DNA of 64,000 nt, from contig JADJKL010000012.1 in NCBI GenBank assembly GCA_016706055.1, positions 124,001 through 188,000 on the forward strand, in the 5' to 3' direction. The DNA comes from Chitinophagaceae bacterium (lineage in GTDB: Bacteria; Bacteroidota; Bacteroidia; Chitinophagales; Chitinophagaceae). Under the pieces are notes generated by a model, which saw only the letters and a list, made by a program, of their open reading frames with translations, did no database searches and had not been told where the DNA came from. Shown here in pieces: positions 47,220 through 56,227 of this stretch (positions are counted from its first letter, which is position 1; every line of letters starts with the position of its first letter). The position numbers and the translations under genes were made by a program.

Positions 47220-48727
47220 ATGAACAAAAGAATTCAATCAGCACTTATTTCGGTTTTTTACAAAGACGGACTGGAAACAATCATCAATCTTTTAAAAGAG
47301 CAGGATGTAACCATCTACTCCACCGGCGGCACACAAGATTTTATTGAAAAACTGGGTGCAAAAGTAATTCCCGTGGAAGCACTGACTACCTATCCTTCTA
47401 TTTTGGGCGGCCGGGTAAAAACATTGCACCCTTCGGTGTTTGGCGGCATACTGGGCAAAAGAGAAGATGCTACGCATATGCAGGAAATGAAGGAATATAA
47501 TATTCCGGAAATAGACCTGGTGATTGTTGACCTCTACCCGTTTGAAGAAACGGTAGCATCTACAACTGATGAAAAAGCAATTATCGAAAAAATAGACATC
47601 AGCGGTCCTTCCATGTTAAGAGCGGCTGCTAAAAATCATAAAGATGTGATGGTGGTGGCCAGTAAAGCAGATTATACTGAACTGGTTTCTATATTAAGTA
47701 CACAACATGGCGAAACAACGTTGGAACAACGCCGTCAGTTTGCCATCAAAGCATTTGATGTGTGTACATCGTATGATAATGCAATCTCTAATTATTTTCA
47801 TCAGCTAACCATTGCCACACCGTTTAATGCTCCTGAAAAAACAATGCGATATGGAGAGAACCCACACCAGTCAGGTGCTTTCTATGGCGATTTGGACAAA
47901 CTGTTTGAGCAGTTGAATGGCAAAGAACTTTCGTATAATAATCTAGTGGATGTGGACGGTGCCATGCAAATGATTAATGAATTCAAGGAGATCGCTTTCG
48001 CCATTTTCAAGCATACGAATGTGTGCGGTGTGGCGCAACGACCAACGGTTAGGAAAGTTGGGATGCAGCTTTGGCTGGTGATCCTGAAAGTGCTTTTGGT
48101 GGTGTATTGATTTGTAATGGGACGATTGATAAAGCAACTGCAGAAGCTATTAACGAAATTTTCTTTGAAGTATTGATTGCTCCGGCTTTTGATGAAGATG
48201 CATTGGAAATTTTAAAATCGAAGAAAAATAGAATACTATTGAAGAATAAACAATCAGCAGCATTGCCAAAGCAAATGTTCCGTTCTTTATTAAACGGTGT
48301 GCTGGTGCAGGGAACTGATGAAGGCAATTTTACCGAATGGAAAGAAGCCGGTGGAAGAGAATCTACAAAAGCAGAAAAGGATGATATGGTTTTTGCAAAT
48401 CTTGTTTGCAAACATTTAAAATCAAATGCGATTGCATTGATTAAAAACAAACAGCTTGTTGGCAAAGGCTGCGGACAAACAAGTCGTATTGATGCATTAA
48501 GACAGGCGGTTGAAAAAGCAAAGCAATTCAGCTTCGACCTGAAAGGAGCTGTGATGGCAAGTGATGCATTCTTTCCTTTTAATGATTGTGTGAAGCTGGG
48601 ACATGAAGCAGGTATTACTGCATTCATTCAGCCGGGTGGTTCAATTAGAGATAAAGATTCTATTGAGTATTGTGTAGAAAATAAACTGGCAATGGTGATT
48701 ACAGGTATGAGACATTTTAAACATTAA
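47220..48727 (+). CDS. purH: bifunctional AICAR transformylase/IMP cyclohydrolase (frameshifted)
   Basis: Performs the last two steps of IMP synthesis. The N-terminal cyclohydrolase (MGS-like) domain has STGGTQDFIEKLG and GGRVKTLHPSVFGG. The AICAR transformylase part starts with RYGENPHQSGAFYG. After HTNVCGVAQRPTV the frame is lost; one extra A near 48051 restores KESWDAALAGDPESAFGG and joins the second part, which holds PGGSIRDKDSIEY and the end MRHFKH. Restored length is 502 residues, normal for the family. The event is a single-base deletion, probably a consensus error. An EamA transporter gene follows 4 bases after the stop. Confidence 0.95.
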
Positions 48728-48730
48728 CCA

Positions 48731-49738
48731 TTGCCCCGCTACGATATATATAAAACCTTAGCCAACACTACGGCCAACATAAAACTGTTGCGGGCCTTTA
48801 ATCCTTTTAGTATACATAAGAAAGGAACAAGAGCAAAAGCAATTTTTGCATTGGCTGTTGTAAGTGTATTGTGGGGCACCACATGGATAGCATCTAAAGA
48901 AGGTGTATCGCATATGCCGGCTTTACAAATGGCAGGCATCCGACAAATTATCGCCGGCGTTTTATATGTTGGCTTTTTTATTTACAGAAAAGCTCCATGG
49001 CCAAAAGGAAAGGAATGGATTCCTATAATCGTATTAAGTTTTCTGAATTTTATTATGAGTAACGGACTCAGCACATGGGGTGTGCAATATATTTCCGCTG
49101 GTCTTGGCTCTATCATGGGAGCTATCTTTCCATTATGGTTGGTGGTGATTGGTTTGTTTACAGCTAAATCTAAATTGCCTCGAAATGCTTTGATTGGTTT
49201 GTTACTCGGTTTCGGCGGCGTATGTGTAATTTTTTATCCGCACCTGAAAGATTTTCTTATTCCTGATTTTCGTTTAGGCATTATACTTTCATTGATTGCT
49301 ACCTGGACATGGGCATTCGCCAGTTTATACACCAAAGAACAGGCAAATAAATTTAACCCTTACTTCGGCTTAGGATTACAAATGGTAATTGCAGGCATTA
49401 CGTTAGTTACGATAACAGGAGCAACAGGCTTGTCAATACCAATAGCATCTATTCCCTGGAAAGCATGGGCTGCTATCGGTTATCTGGTGTTGTTTGGCTC
49501 TATTATCACTTTCATTGCTTACTTGTATGCGTTGCAAAACTTGCCAACAGAACAAGCATCCATTTATGCTTATATCAATCCTATCGTAGCAGTAATGTGT
49601 GGCTCGTTATTTTTTGGTGAGCATATCTCAGGATATATTGTAGTTGGTGGCTTGGTAGCTTTGTTGGGTGTGTTTATGGTGAACAGGGCTTTCAAAATTA
49701 TTCCACCACCTGAGCAACCAGAAACAGAAGGTGTTTAG
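48731..49738 (+). CDS. EamA/DMT family transporter
   Basis: Inner-membrane permease of the drug/metabolite transporter superfamily with about ten transmembrane segments in two EamA repeats (VVSVLWGTTWIASKEGV for the first, VLFGSIITFIAYLYALQNLP in the second). Substrate not predictable. The start is uncertain: the frame opens with a TTG 4 bases after the purH stop and no ATG precedes the first helix. The first 30 residues carry a basic segment that may be cytoplasmic or not translated. Confidence 0.85.
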   Translation: MPRYDIYKTLANTTANIKLLRAFNPFSIHKKGTRAKAIFALAVVSVLWGTTWIASKEGVSHMPALQMAGIRQIIAGVLYVGFFIYRKAPWPKGKEWIPIIVLSFLNFIMSNGLSTWGVQYISAGLGSIMGAIFPLWLVVIGLFTAKSKLPRNALIGLLLGFGGVCVIFYPHLKDFLIPDFRLGIILSLIATWTWAFASLYTKEQANKFNPYFGLGLQMVIAGITLVTITGATGLSIPIASIPWKAWAAIGYLVLFGSIITFIAYLYALQNLPTEQASIYAYINPIVAVMCGSLFFGEHISGYIVVGGLVALLGVFMVNRAFKIIPPPEQPETEGV

Positions 49739-49780
49739 CTTACTGTTTCTTAAGTATTGGCTTAATTAAAAATAACTCTT

Positions 49781-49862
49781 GAACCACAGAGGCACATTAG
49801 AAACATAGGAAATCACATAGCTATGTGTTAATCTATTGTGATCTATCTTACTATGTGGTTCC
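49781..49862. repeat. inverted-repeat element containing a stop codon
   Basis: Outer arms GAACCACA (49781-49788) and TGTGGTTC (49854-49861) enclose a perfect 14-base palindrome, CACATAGCTATGTG (49814-49827). The right arm supplies the stop (49851-49853, minus strand) and last codons of the deacetylase gene. Confidence 0.6.
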
Positions 49863-51178
49863 ACTCTTTTCAAAATGAAACATACTAGCTTCTTTTATAA
49901 ACTGTTGATAGATTTCTCTCCAACCAGCAAAGAAAGGATCAGTTCCCAGAAATGTATTGTGCCAAAGAGTAATCAATGTGCCATTTACTTTTTTTACTTC
50001 ATTTAAATAGTGAAGCATTTCTTCCAAAGCCTGTTGCGACGAAACTTTCTGTTCGTAAAAAGAATTTGCTTCCATATGGCAGAAAGGATGAAGCAACAGT
50101 TCAGTCTGCTCTTCTTTTGCTAGGTCATACCAATAAAATGGCGAAGCAACCGATGCTCTGAATCCGTTGATGCTTCCATAGCCCATGGAATAATCTTCTT
50201 TGATGCCTGCTGAAAGCAACCGGCGAAAAGTATCGGGCAATGTGAATCGAATGAAATGTTGGCGGGAAGTAGTTACAGTTTTTCCAGTTATCCCTTCAAG
50301 TGTTTTTATTTCTTTTCCCAGAAAAGAATGTTCATCTCCACTTTGCCAGGAGGGGTGAATACCAACAGTATATTTTTCGGTATGTTGTTTTATCAATTGC
50401 TGCATTGCAGTATTCGTAGGAAGAATATTCTTATCATATTGTCCATTTTTCTCCGGCACAAGGAAAAAATAGTTAGGTTTCAGATTATATTGCTGATGTA
50501 GTTCATCCATCCATTCGTAAGAATCATAAGTGTCTTTTATTTTATTGCTTAAAACTCTTCTTCTCAAAGAAACCTTGCTCCAGTCCCTTTTCAATAAATC
50601 TTTTACTGTACCCCCTGCATTTCTAAGCCACCCTTTATGTTTGTAAGAATATGCTTCGTCAATATCATACGTTGGTTGAAATTTAAATGAAGAATCCTTT
50701 GCCGTAAAAGAAGGAAACTGTTGTTTCAATACTTTTTTAAATACTTGCAGCCATTGGTTGACTAATGGAATATTTAAAAAGTTTTCTCTGAATGTTAATG
50801 AGTTTTCATGTGCATACCTTCCATACATATCTTTTTCATGCGGCAGGTATTCCTCATAGCGGCTAAGCAAATAAAAGAAGTAGCGAAAATGTCGAATGGG
50901 AAATCACCTTCGGTTTTAAAAAAGGCTTTGCTATCATTCCATTCAAAACATGCTATTGTTTGTTCCTTGATACTATTCTCAGCCAACAAACTATGTGGCT
51001 TTATCCAACATTCATTATCAGTAATTCTTTCGTTACTGTAATTGATCTTTGACCCTGTGACGTTTCGAAATTCATCCTTATCCTGAGTTAGCCGGAAGGA
51101 CTCCATACTTATTTCATTACCAATAAAATTGATAATGTATTGAAGCCTCTTCGATATAACATCAGCATATAAAAGCAT
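49851..51178 (-). CDS. polysaccharide deacetylase-like protein (frameshifted)
   Basis: A Bacteroidota family with an N-terminal DUF7033-like part and a carbohydrate-esterase-4-like end. The frame is lost at an A4 run (plus strand, 50873-50876); one added base gives FDIFATSFYLLSRYEEYLPHEKD. Metal-site candidates are FQPTYDIDEAY and GIHPSWQSG, and FCHMEANSF is a later segment. Restored length is 442 residues. The final SGTT comes from a repeat. Substrate unknown. Confidence 0.83.
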
Positions 51179-51229
51179 AATCTGCGAACGAATATACTAT
51201 CCCCACCTGAATAATTTACCTAACTTCAG

Positions 51230-51372
51230 TCTGCCTGTACAGAAAATAATTACCATATCATTAATTTGTCTTTTTGCATTCTCACAATCTGCAAAGCAAT
51301 TGAGCTATGTTGAATGTAAACTCAGCAATGTCTTTGGAGCAAAACAAGGATCCGAAAGCGGTACAGGTTAAT
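51230..51372 (+). pseudogene. possible remnant of a small secreted protein
   Basis: A plus-strand frame reads VQKIITISLICLFAFSQSA and then KQLSYVECKLSNVFGAKQGS before a stop. The first stretch looks like a signal peptide, but there is no ATG, GTG or TTG in place and no homologue is recognised. It may be a decayed gene or chance. Confidence 0.2.
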
Positions 51373-51443
51373 CTTGTTCAAGGCGAAAGAAAAAGCAAAA
51401 TTTTGAATCTTTCTCCGATGTAAGTAAGCGACGGGGAAAGATT

Positions 51444-52085
51444 TTATCTGCCTAATGTTCTTTCGGTTCCCACCAATGACTTTGTACCATTCCCATCCCT
51501 GAACAAATCGAAGGATTTTGTTATCAATTCAGTTAATTCCGGGTACATATCTTTTTCAGGAGACCTTACAGCAACCTTTTTTATTCTATTCCCAACCTTT
51601 ATTTGAAACCTAAAGGCTATACCATCTGCAGTAACAATATATTTATTTTTTTCTTGGTGCAATAGCTCATCTTTTGAGGAATGACTAACAACGTTAACTA
51701 TCCTTGTGTAATCTCGATACTTAGTTTTGTCTATCATACAACTATCAGTCGTAAAATAAGAATACTTGTGTTCCAATGAATCCATTATCGACCTATATAT
51801 CTTTAGTGAATCTCTTTTTCCACTATCGTCATCGTCCAATCCTATAAAAGATAATCTACTCTTTTCAAAAAGAGTGTCCTCATATAAAAGATAGGAAATA
51901 CTGTCTAGTATTATATATTTTACTTTTATACTATCGTCAATCCTTTCAATATCCAAAAAAAGCTGTCTCCCTCTAAAAGTTTGACCCGTTTTCATACTAA
52001 TTGAAACAGGTTTCATTCCAATACAGGAAACAAGTGCAATTGATACTGCAAAAAATAAATAAAGGAGATTTTTATTTTTTCTCAT
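51444..52085 (-). CDS. hypothetical lipoprotein
   Basis: 213 residues from the ATG at 52085. The lipobox VSC gives Cys21. The body is predicted beta-rich with no recognised motif. The start overlaps the lutB stop by 14 bases, so the two are translationally linked; whether that has meaning for lactate metabolism is unknown. Confidence 0.6.
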   Translation of the reverse strand: MRKNKNLLYLFFAVSIALVSCIGMKPVSISMKTGQTFRGRQLFLDIERIDDSIKVKYIILDSISYLLYEDTLFEKSRLSFIGLDDDDSGKRDSLKIYRSIMDSLEHKYSYFTTDSCMIDKTKYRDYTRIVNVVSHSSKDELLHQEKNKYIVTADGIAFRFQIKVGNRIKKVAVRSPEKDMYPELTELITKSFDLFRDGNGTKSLVGTERTLGR

Positions 52086-53451
52086 TTCGTTCCTTCCACA
52101 TCTCATTAAACGATTTCTTCGGGAATTCCATTTCGCCTCGATGCTCTTTCCAACCTTTCACCATTGTATTCACTACCCAGTTCTTCATCTTCCCATTAGC
52201 CATATTCATCCACTTGCGGCGCAGCATTCCATGCTTCCACATTTTCCAGGCTATCTTTTCACTAAAAGCACTATGCCCTTCTTCCACTGCTTCATTTCTG
52301 TTCTCCAACAACAATTCATGAATATTAATTTTTATAGGACACACTTCAGTACAGGCTCCACAAAGCGATGAAGCATAACTCAAATGCTTCCACTCGTCCA
52401 TATCTTTTAAATTCGGAGTTATCACAGATCCAATCGGACCACTATATGTTGCCGCATAGGTATGACCGCCAATGTTTTTATATACAGGGCAGGCATTCAA
52501 GCAGGCGCCACAACGGATGCAGTATAAACTTTCTCGTTGCTTTTCATTTGCAAGAATATTAGTGCGGCCATTATCCAGCAGTATCACATACATATCTTCC
52601 GGACCATCTTTTTCATTGGGTTGTCGTGGGCCAGTAACAATCGTATTATAAACAGTTATTTGCTGGCCGGTACCAAATGTTGATAGTAATGGCCAGAACA
52701 AAGCGAGATCCGTCATCGAAGGAATCATTTTCTCAATGCCGACAACTACAATATGTGTTTTAGGAAATGCACAACTTAATCTTGCATTCCCTTCATTTTC
52801 TGTAACCGCAATACCGCCAATATCAGCAATGATAAAATTAGCACCGGTTACTCCTACTTCTGCCTGTACATATTTTTCACGAAGTATATCTCTTGCTATC
52901 AGTGTAAGCTCTTCCGGTGTAGCTTTCGGATCAGTACCCAATTTTTCAGCAAAGAGTTTCGCCACATCTTCTTTACTCTTGTGCATGGCTGGTGTTACGA
53001 TATGATAAGGCGGTTCTCCATCCAGTTGCTGTATATATTCTCCCAGATCAGTTTCTACACTTTCAATTCCATTCTTTTCTAAAAAATCGTTTAGGTGTAT
53101 TTCCTCCGTCACCATGCTCTTGCTTTTCACTAGTTTTTTGCACTGCTTATCGTCACAAATCTTCTTGATTTCATCTAATGCCTGTTGTGCATCTTCTGCC
53201 CAAATAACTTTTGCACCTCTTCTTGTTATGTTCGCTTCAAAAGTTTCCAGTTGCTTATCTAAAGTTTCAATCGCTTTCCACTTTATATTTTTCGCTTTTT
53301 CTCTTACAAGGCTTACATCTGGAAACTGCTCCTTACCTTTTGGCACCACAGCATTATACTTACCAATATTAAAATTGATCTTTCTACGATGTTCTTTATC
53401 GGCTGCTTTAATTGTGCTCTTCGCAATAAAATCGGATGCTGTTTCTTTCAC
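52072..53451 (-). CDS. lutB: LutB/LldF-type LUD and iron-sulfur protein
   Basis: Component of the LutABC lactate-utilisation complex. 459 residues: the LUD domain (about 70-300) followed by two 4Fe-4S binding motifs, CIRCGACLNACPVY and CGACTEVCPI. The C-terminal third is helical. The usual partner LutC in this window is the shortened gene at 32 kb, and no lutA was seen. The gene is single-strand and overlaps the lipoprotein gene downstream. Confidence 0.92.
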   Translation of the reverse strand: MKETASDFIAKSTIKAADKEHRRKINFNIGKYNAVVPKGKEQFPDVSLVREKAKNIKWKAIETLDKQLETFEANITRRGAKVIWAEDAQQALDEIKKICDDKQCKKLVKSKSMVTEEIHLNDFLEKNGIESVETDLGEYIQQLDGEPPYHIVTPAMHKSKEDVAKLFAEKLGTDPKATPEELTLIARDILREKYVQAEVGVTGANFIIADIGGIAVTENEGNARLSCAFPKTHIVVVGIEKMIPSMTDLALFWPLLSTFGTGQQITVYNTIVTGPRQPNEKDGPEDMYVILLDNGRTNILANEKQRESLYCIRCGACLNACPVYKNIGGHTYAATYSGPIGSVITPNLKDMDEWKHLSYASSLCGACTEVCPIKINIHELLLENRNEAVEEGHSAFSEKIAWKMWKHGMLRRKWMNMANGKMKNWVVNTMVKGWKEHRGEMEFPKKSFNEMWKERNEKK

Positions 53452-53540
53452 TTAATTATTAAATTTTATTTGCCAGATTCATGACACATCAATACTGAAC
53501 AAATTTATACAAGCAAAATGCTTTTAATTCTATAAAGACT

Positions 53541-54164
53541 CTAAAGCCCCTCCTTCGGAGGGGTTTGGGGAGGCTCAATTTCTTCCCACTCTCCTTTAGC
53601 GATGGTATCTAACGCTTCATAAAATTCTTCGCCGTACTTCCTTATTATCGGCTCTTTTAAAAACTGGTAAGCAGGAACTTTTAATTTTTCACCCATTGCA
53701 CATGCCGGACTGCAAATAGTTTCCCTAGGTTCATAGTTCACTCTTTCATAATCACCGTGCTTTCCTTTCTTGGATATGATGGGATATAAATGACAACTAA
53801 TGGGCTTCTTCCATTCAATCACCTTGTCGTTATATGCCTGTTCAAATGCACATTTAATAATACCGTTCTCTCCACGAACGCCATATACACAAATTTCATT
53901 ATCATTATCTACGGTTGGTGTTACCCATTCGAATTCTGTATCATAAACATAGAAACCCTTTTTCTCAATTTCTGTAATGGAATTTTTTGTCAGGTAAGGT
54001 TTCACTTTTTCATATACATCTGTAATAATTTTCAATTCCTCCTTAGCAAGCGGCGCACCGGCTGCACCATCTTCGCAACAAGCACCTTTGCAACTATTCA
54101 GATCGCAGACAAACTGCTTGTCCACCACATCTTCGCTTATCAGTATATTATCAATTACAATCAC
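53541..54164 (-). CDS. DUF3109 family cysteine-rich protein
   Basis: 207 residues, probably a metal- or cluster-binding cytoplasmic protein (YkgJ-related). Cysteines lie in CDLNSCKGACCEDGAAG, CAFEQA, CHLYPI and CSPACAMGE. A GTG start at 54164 is used because a stop codon directly precedes it and there is no ATG in frame. The terminal EPPQTPPKEGL is translated from a GC-rich palindrome and is likely an addition. Function unknown. Confidence 0.85.
   Translation of the reverse strand: MIVIDNILISEDVVDKQFVCDLNSCKGACCEDGAAGAPLAKEELKIITDVYEKVKPYLTKNSITEIEKKGFYVYDTEFEWVTPTVDNDNEICVYGVRGENGIIKCAFEQAYNDKVIEWKKPISCHLYPIISKKGKHGDYERVNYEPRETICSPACAMGEKLKVPAYQFLKEPIIRKYGEEFYEALDTIAKGEWEEIEPPQTPPKEGL
53547..53563. 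repeat. GC-rich palindrome at the DUF3109 gene end
   Basis: CCCCTCC, three-base loop, GGAGGGG. It encodes part of the C-terminal PPKEGL of the neighbouring gene, whose stop is at 53541-53543. It could also act as a transcription terminator. Confidence 0.65.
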
Positions 54165-54303
54165 TTATCATCATTTTCAGCAAAGTTAAGGGGCTTGTTT
54201 CATCATAAGTTTATCAATCAAAAATCCCTTTAACAAATAACTAACAGTCAATTCTTATGCATTTTTATAGTTCATTCATCACCCTTATGTCACAAACCAC
54301 TGT

Positions 54304-54978
54304 ATGCAAAACTCAAGAATACTAACGCTGCAAAAATCAGCCAAAGTGCTGTTCCAGATGCTCTTCTGGGTGCCGGTAATCGGATTCAGTTTACTCCTTA
54401 TATATAATACATTACCTTATTTCTCTTTCAGTAAAGATTTTGATTTCATTCAGGAAAGAAGTTTCCTCTTTAAAAGCAATTTCTATAATGCCTGTTTTTA
54501 TATCCATATCACCGCAGGTGCACTATGCATTGGTACTGCCCTTATCCAATTTTCGAGATATATATTGAAAAAGTCAAAAGCCATCCATCGGTTTTCAGGC
54601 AAGATTTATGTTTTCGTTGTCCTTTTCCTTGGAGCACCCACCGGCCTGTACATGTCATTCTTTGCAAAAGGAAGTTTTTGGGAAAGAGCCTTATTTATGT
54701 TCATGGCAGGCTGGTGGTTTATTACAACACTCAATGGCCTTACTACTATTCATAAAAGAAATATAGTGGCACATAAGGTCTGGATGATAAGAAGCTATGC
54801 AATGGCCATGACAGCTGTTACATTCAGGGTTTATCATATTCTGTTTTATGTACTGGGCTGGGGACATTTGGAAAACTATGAACTATCTCTTTGGATTAGT
54901 GTAATCGGCAATATGCTTTTTGCAGAATGGATTATTTACAGGCAGAGCAAAAAATATTTAAAAAGTTTCGCAACATAA
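54304..54978 (+). CDS. DUF2306 membrane protein
   Basis: 224 residues with six or seven hydrophobic segments and HITAGALCIGTALIQF, FSGKIYVFVVLFLGAPTGLY and KVWMIRSYAMAMTAVTFR, typical of DUF2306. Conserved His/Arg in these segments hint at heme or quinone binding, but function is unknown. Stands alone. Confidence 0.8.
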   Translation: MQNSRILTLQKSAKVLFQMLFWVPVIGFSLLLIYNTLPYFSFSKDFDFIQERSFLFKSNFYNACFYIHITAGALCIGTALIQFSRYILKKSKAIHRFSGKIYVFVVLFLGAPTGLYMSFFAKGSFWERALFMFMAGWWFITTLNGLTTIHKRNIVAHKVWMIRSYAMAMTAVTFRVYHILFYVLGWGHLENYELSLWISVIGNMLFAEWIIYRQSKKYLKSFAT

Positions 54979-55066
54979 ATAAACAATCGGCATTATAAAC
55001 AATTTAAAAAAATAATCATGATTTTCAAAACCATTTGGCCATTTAATAACAATAAAAACTAATCAA

Positions 55067-55546
55067 ATGAAATCAATCTTGTACGTAGGCGCCTCGTTAA
55101 TGGTTGCCGCCAGTATTTACGGATTTGTAGATTACAAACAAACCAGTAAGGAAAAAGAATTCAAAGGGATGTACACCGAAAAGAAAGCCGTTGTACCTGC
55201 TGAGGTTACAGATGTTGAAACAACAGAGCCTGTAGTAAAAACTGAAGTAACAAAGCAAACAAAAACTAATGTTACAAAGAAAAAGGTAGTGACCGAGGAA
55301 GAAGATGTTTTTCCGGCAGTCAAACCAGTTCCTGCAGATCAGAAATTAACGTCAGAAGGTAAAGACATCAGTATTACGAATGAAGTATCTGTTGTTCCTT
55401 CTAAAGAAACCACTGTGGTAAAAAAGAAAAGAAAATTTAGCATCAAAGAATTCAGCAGGGCTCCGTTAAGAGATAGATATGTAGATGAAGAAGCGACTAC
55501 TCCTGTTAAAAAGAAAGAGTTGAAAAAGCTAGAAATAAAAGATTAA
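55067..55546 (+). CDS. hypothetical Lys/Thr/Val-rich protein
   Basis: 159 residues. One N-terminal hydrophobic segment (about 2-19) may be a signal peptide or anchor, followed by a low-complexity region rich in Lys, Val, Thr and Glu and a basic stretch VVKKKRKFSIKEFSRAPLRDRY. No family recognised. Perhaps a structural or nucleic-acid-contacting envelope protein; low certainty. Confidence 0.55.
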   Translation: MKSILYVGASLMVAASIYGFVDYKQTSKEKEFKGMYTEKKAVVPAEVTDVETTEPVVKTEVTKQTKTNVTKKKVVTEEEDVFPAVKPVPADQKLTSEGKDISITNEVSVVPSKETTVVKKKRKFSIKEFSRAPLRDRYVDEEATTPVKKKELKKLEIKD

Positions 55547-55566
55547 TTTTTGTCACGAAGGCAAAA

Positions 55567-55619
55567 AGCCACAAAGAAAATTTGAGAGTCAACCTTTGAG
55601 TCTAATTGTCTTTGTGGCT
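55567..55619. repeat. inverted repeat between convergent genes
   Basis: 55567-55582 pairs with 55604-55619 (15 of 16 positions). It resembles a multicopy Bacteroidota intergenic element (recalled) and may act as a terminator for both the upstream hypothetical gene and gldD. Confidence 0.6.
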
Positions 55620-55624
55620 ATTTT

Positions 55625-56227
55625 TTACTTCCATTGTAATGTATTGATAAGATGTTTCAAGTCTTCCTTCAGAAAATCATTTACTATTCCCAATGAGTCT
55701 GCATTAGGCGAAGCATTGAAATACAAAGCACCTCTTAAAAAATGTTTAGTTGAATCTGTTAGAAAAAACTGGTTGGCAGTAGCCGTATTTCCTCCCAATG
55801 TAAAATAGATTCCTTCAACACCATTTGGGGTATCCATCACACTGTCTTTTATTCCGGTTGATACATCCACATGTTGTTTGTAAGCCATTTTAAATCCATC
55901 TCTTACCAGTGAGTCGAATTGATTCTGCGGACCAATAGCCTTATAGCTCACATAGATTCTCCCACCAAACTGCGGCACATCAATATTAATCCACCAGTCT
56001 CCAGCTTTATCTTCAAAGAAAGTACTGTCCTTCGATACCGTGGAATATACAGGATATTCAAAACTGTAAGGATAACCCGGTTGATTAAATACCTGATATT
56101 TTTTTTCAGGAAAGTCAATATGAAAATAGCCTTTCTTTTTGCCTACAGAATAATCACTGTTGCAGGAGTAAAGCATTGCAGCAGCAACAATTAGGAAACC
56201 CGAAAACAGTATACGTTTATTCTTCAT
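55625..56227 (-). CDS. gldD: gliding motility lipoprotein GldD
   Basis: 200 residues; lipobox MLYSC with Cys22. GldD features include YFHIDFPEKKYQ, GYPYSFEYPVY and WWINIDVPQFGGRIYVSYK. GldD is needed for gliding and T9SS in Flavobacterium (family knowledge). Its start overlaps the gldE end by 11 bases. The order mutY-ssb-gldE-gldD on one strand is conserved in Bacteroidota. Confidence 0.93.
   Translation of the reverse strand: MKNKRILFSGFLIVAAAMLYSCNSDYSVGKKKGYFHIDFPEKKYQVFNQPGYPYSFEYPVYSTVSKDSTFFEDKAGDWWINIDVPQFGGRIYVSYKAIGPQNQFDSLVRDGFKMAYKQHVDVSTGIKDSVMDTPNGVEGIYFTLGGNTATANQFFLTDSTKHFLRGALYFNASPNADSLGIVNDFLKEDLKHLINTLQWK

Noticed and set aside
48049..48627. Minus-strand open frame of 192 codons inside purH
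   Set aside because: Antisense shadow of the transformylase half, which has clear homology on the plus strand.
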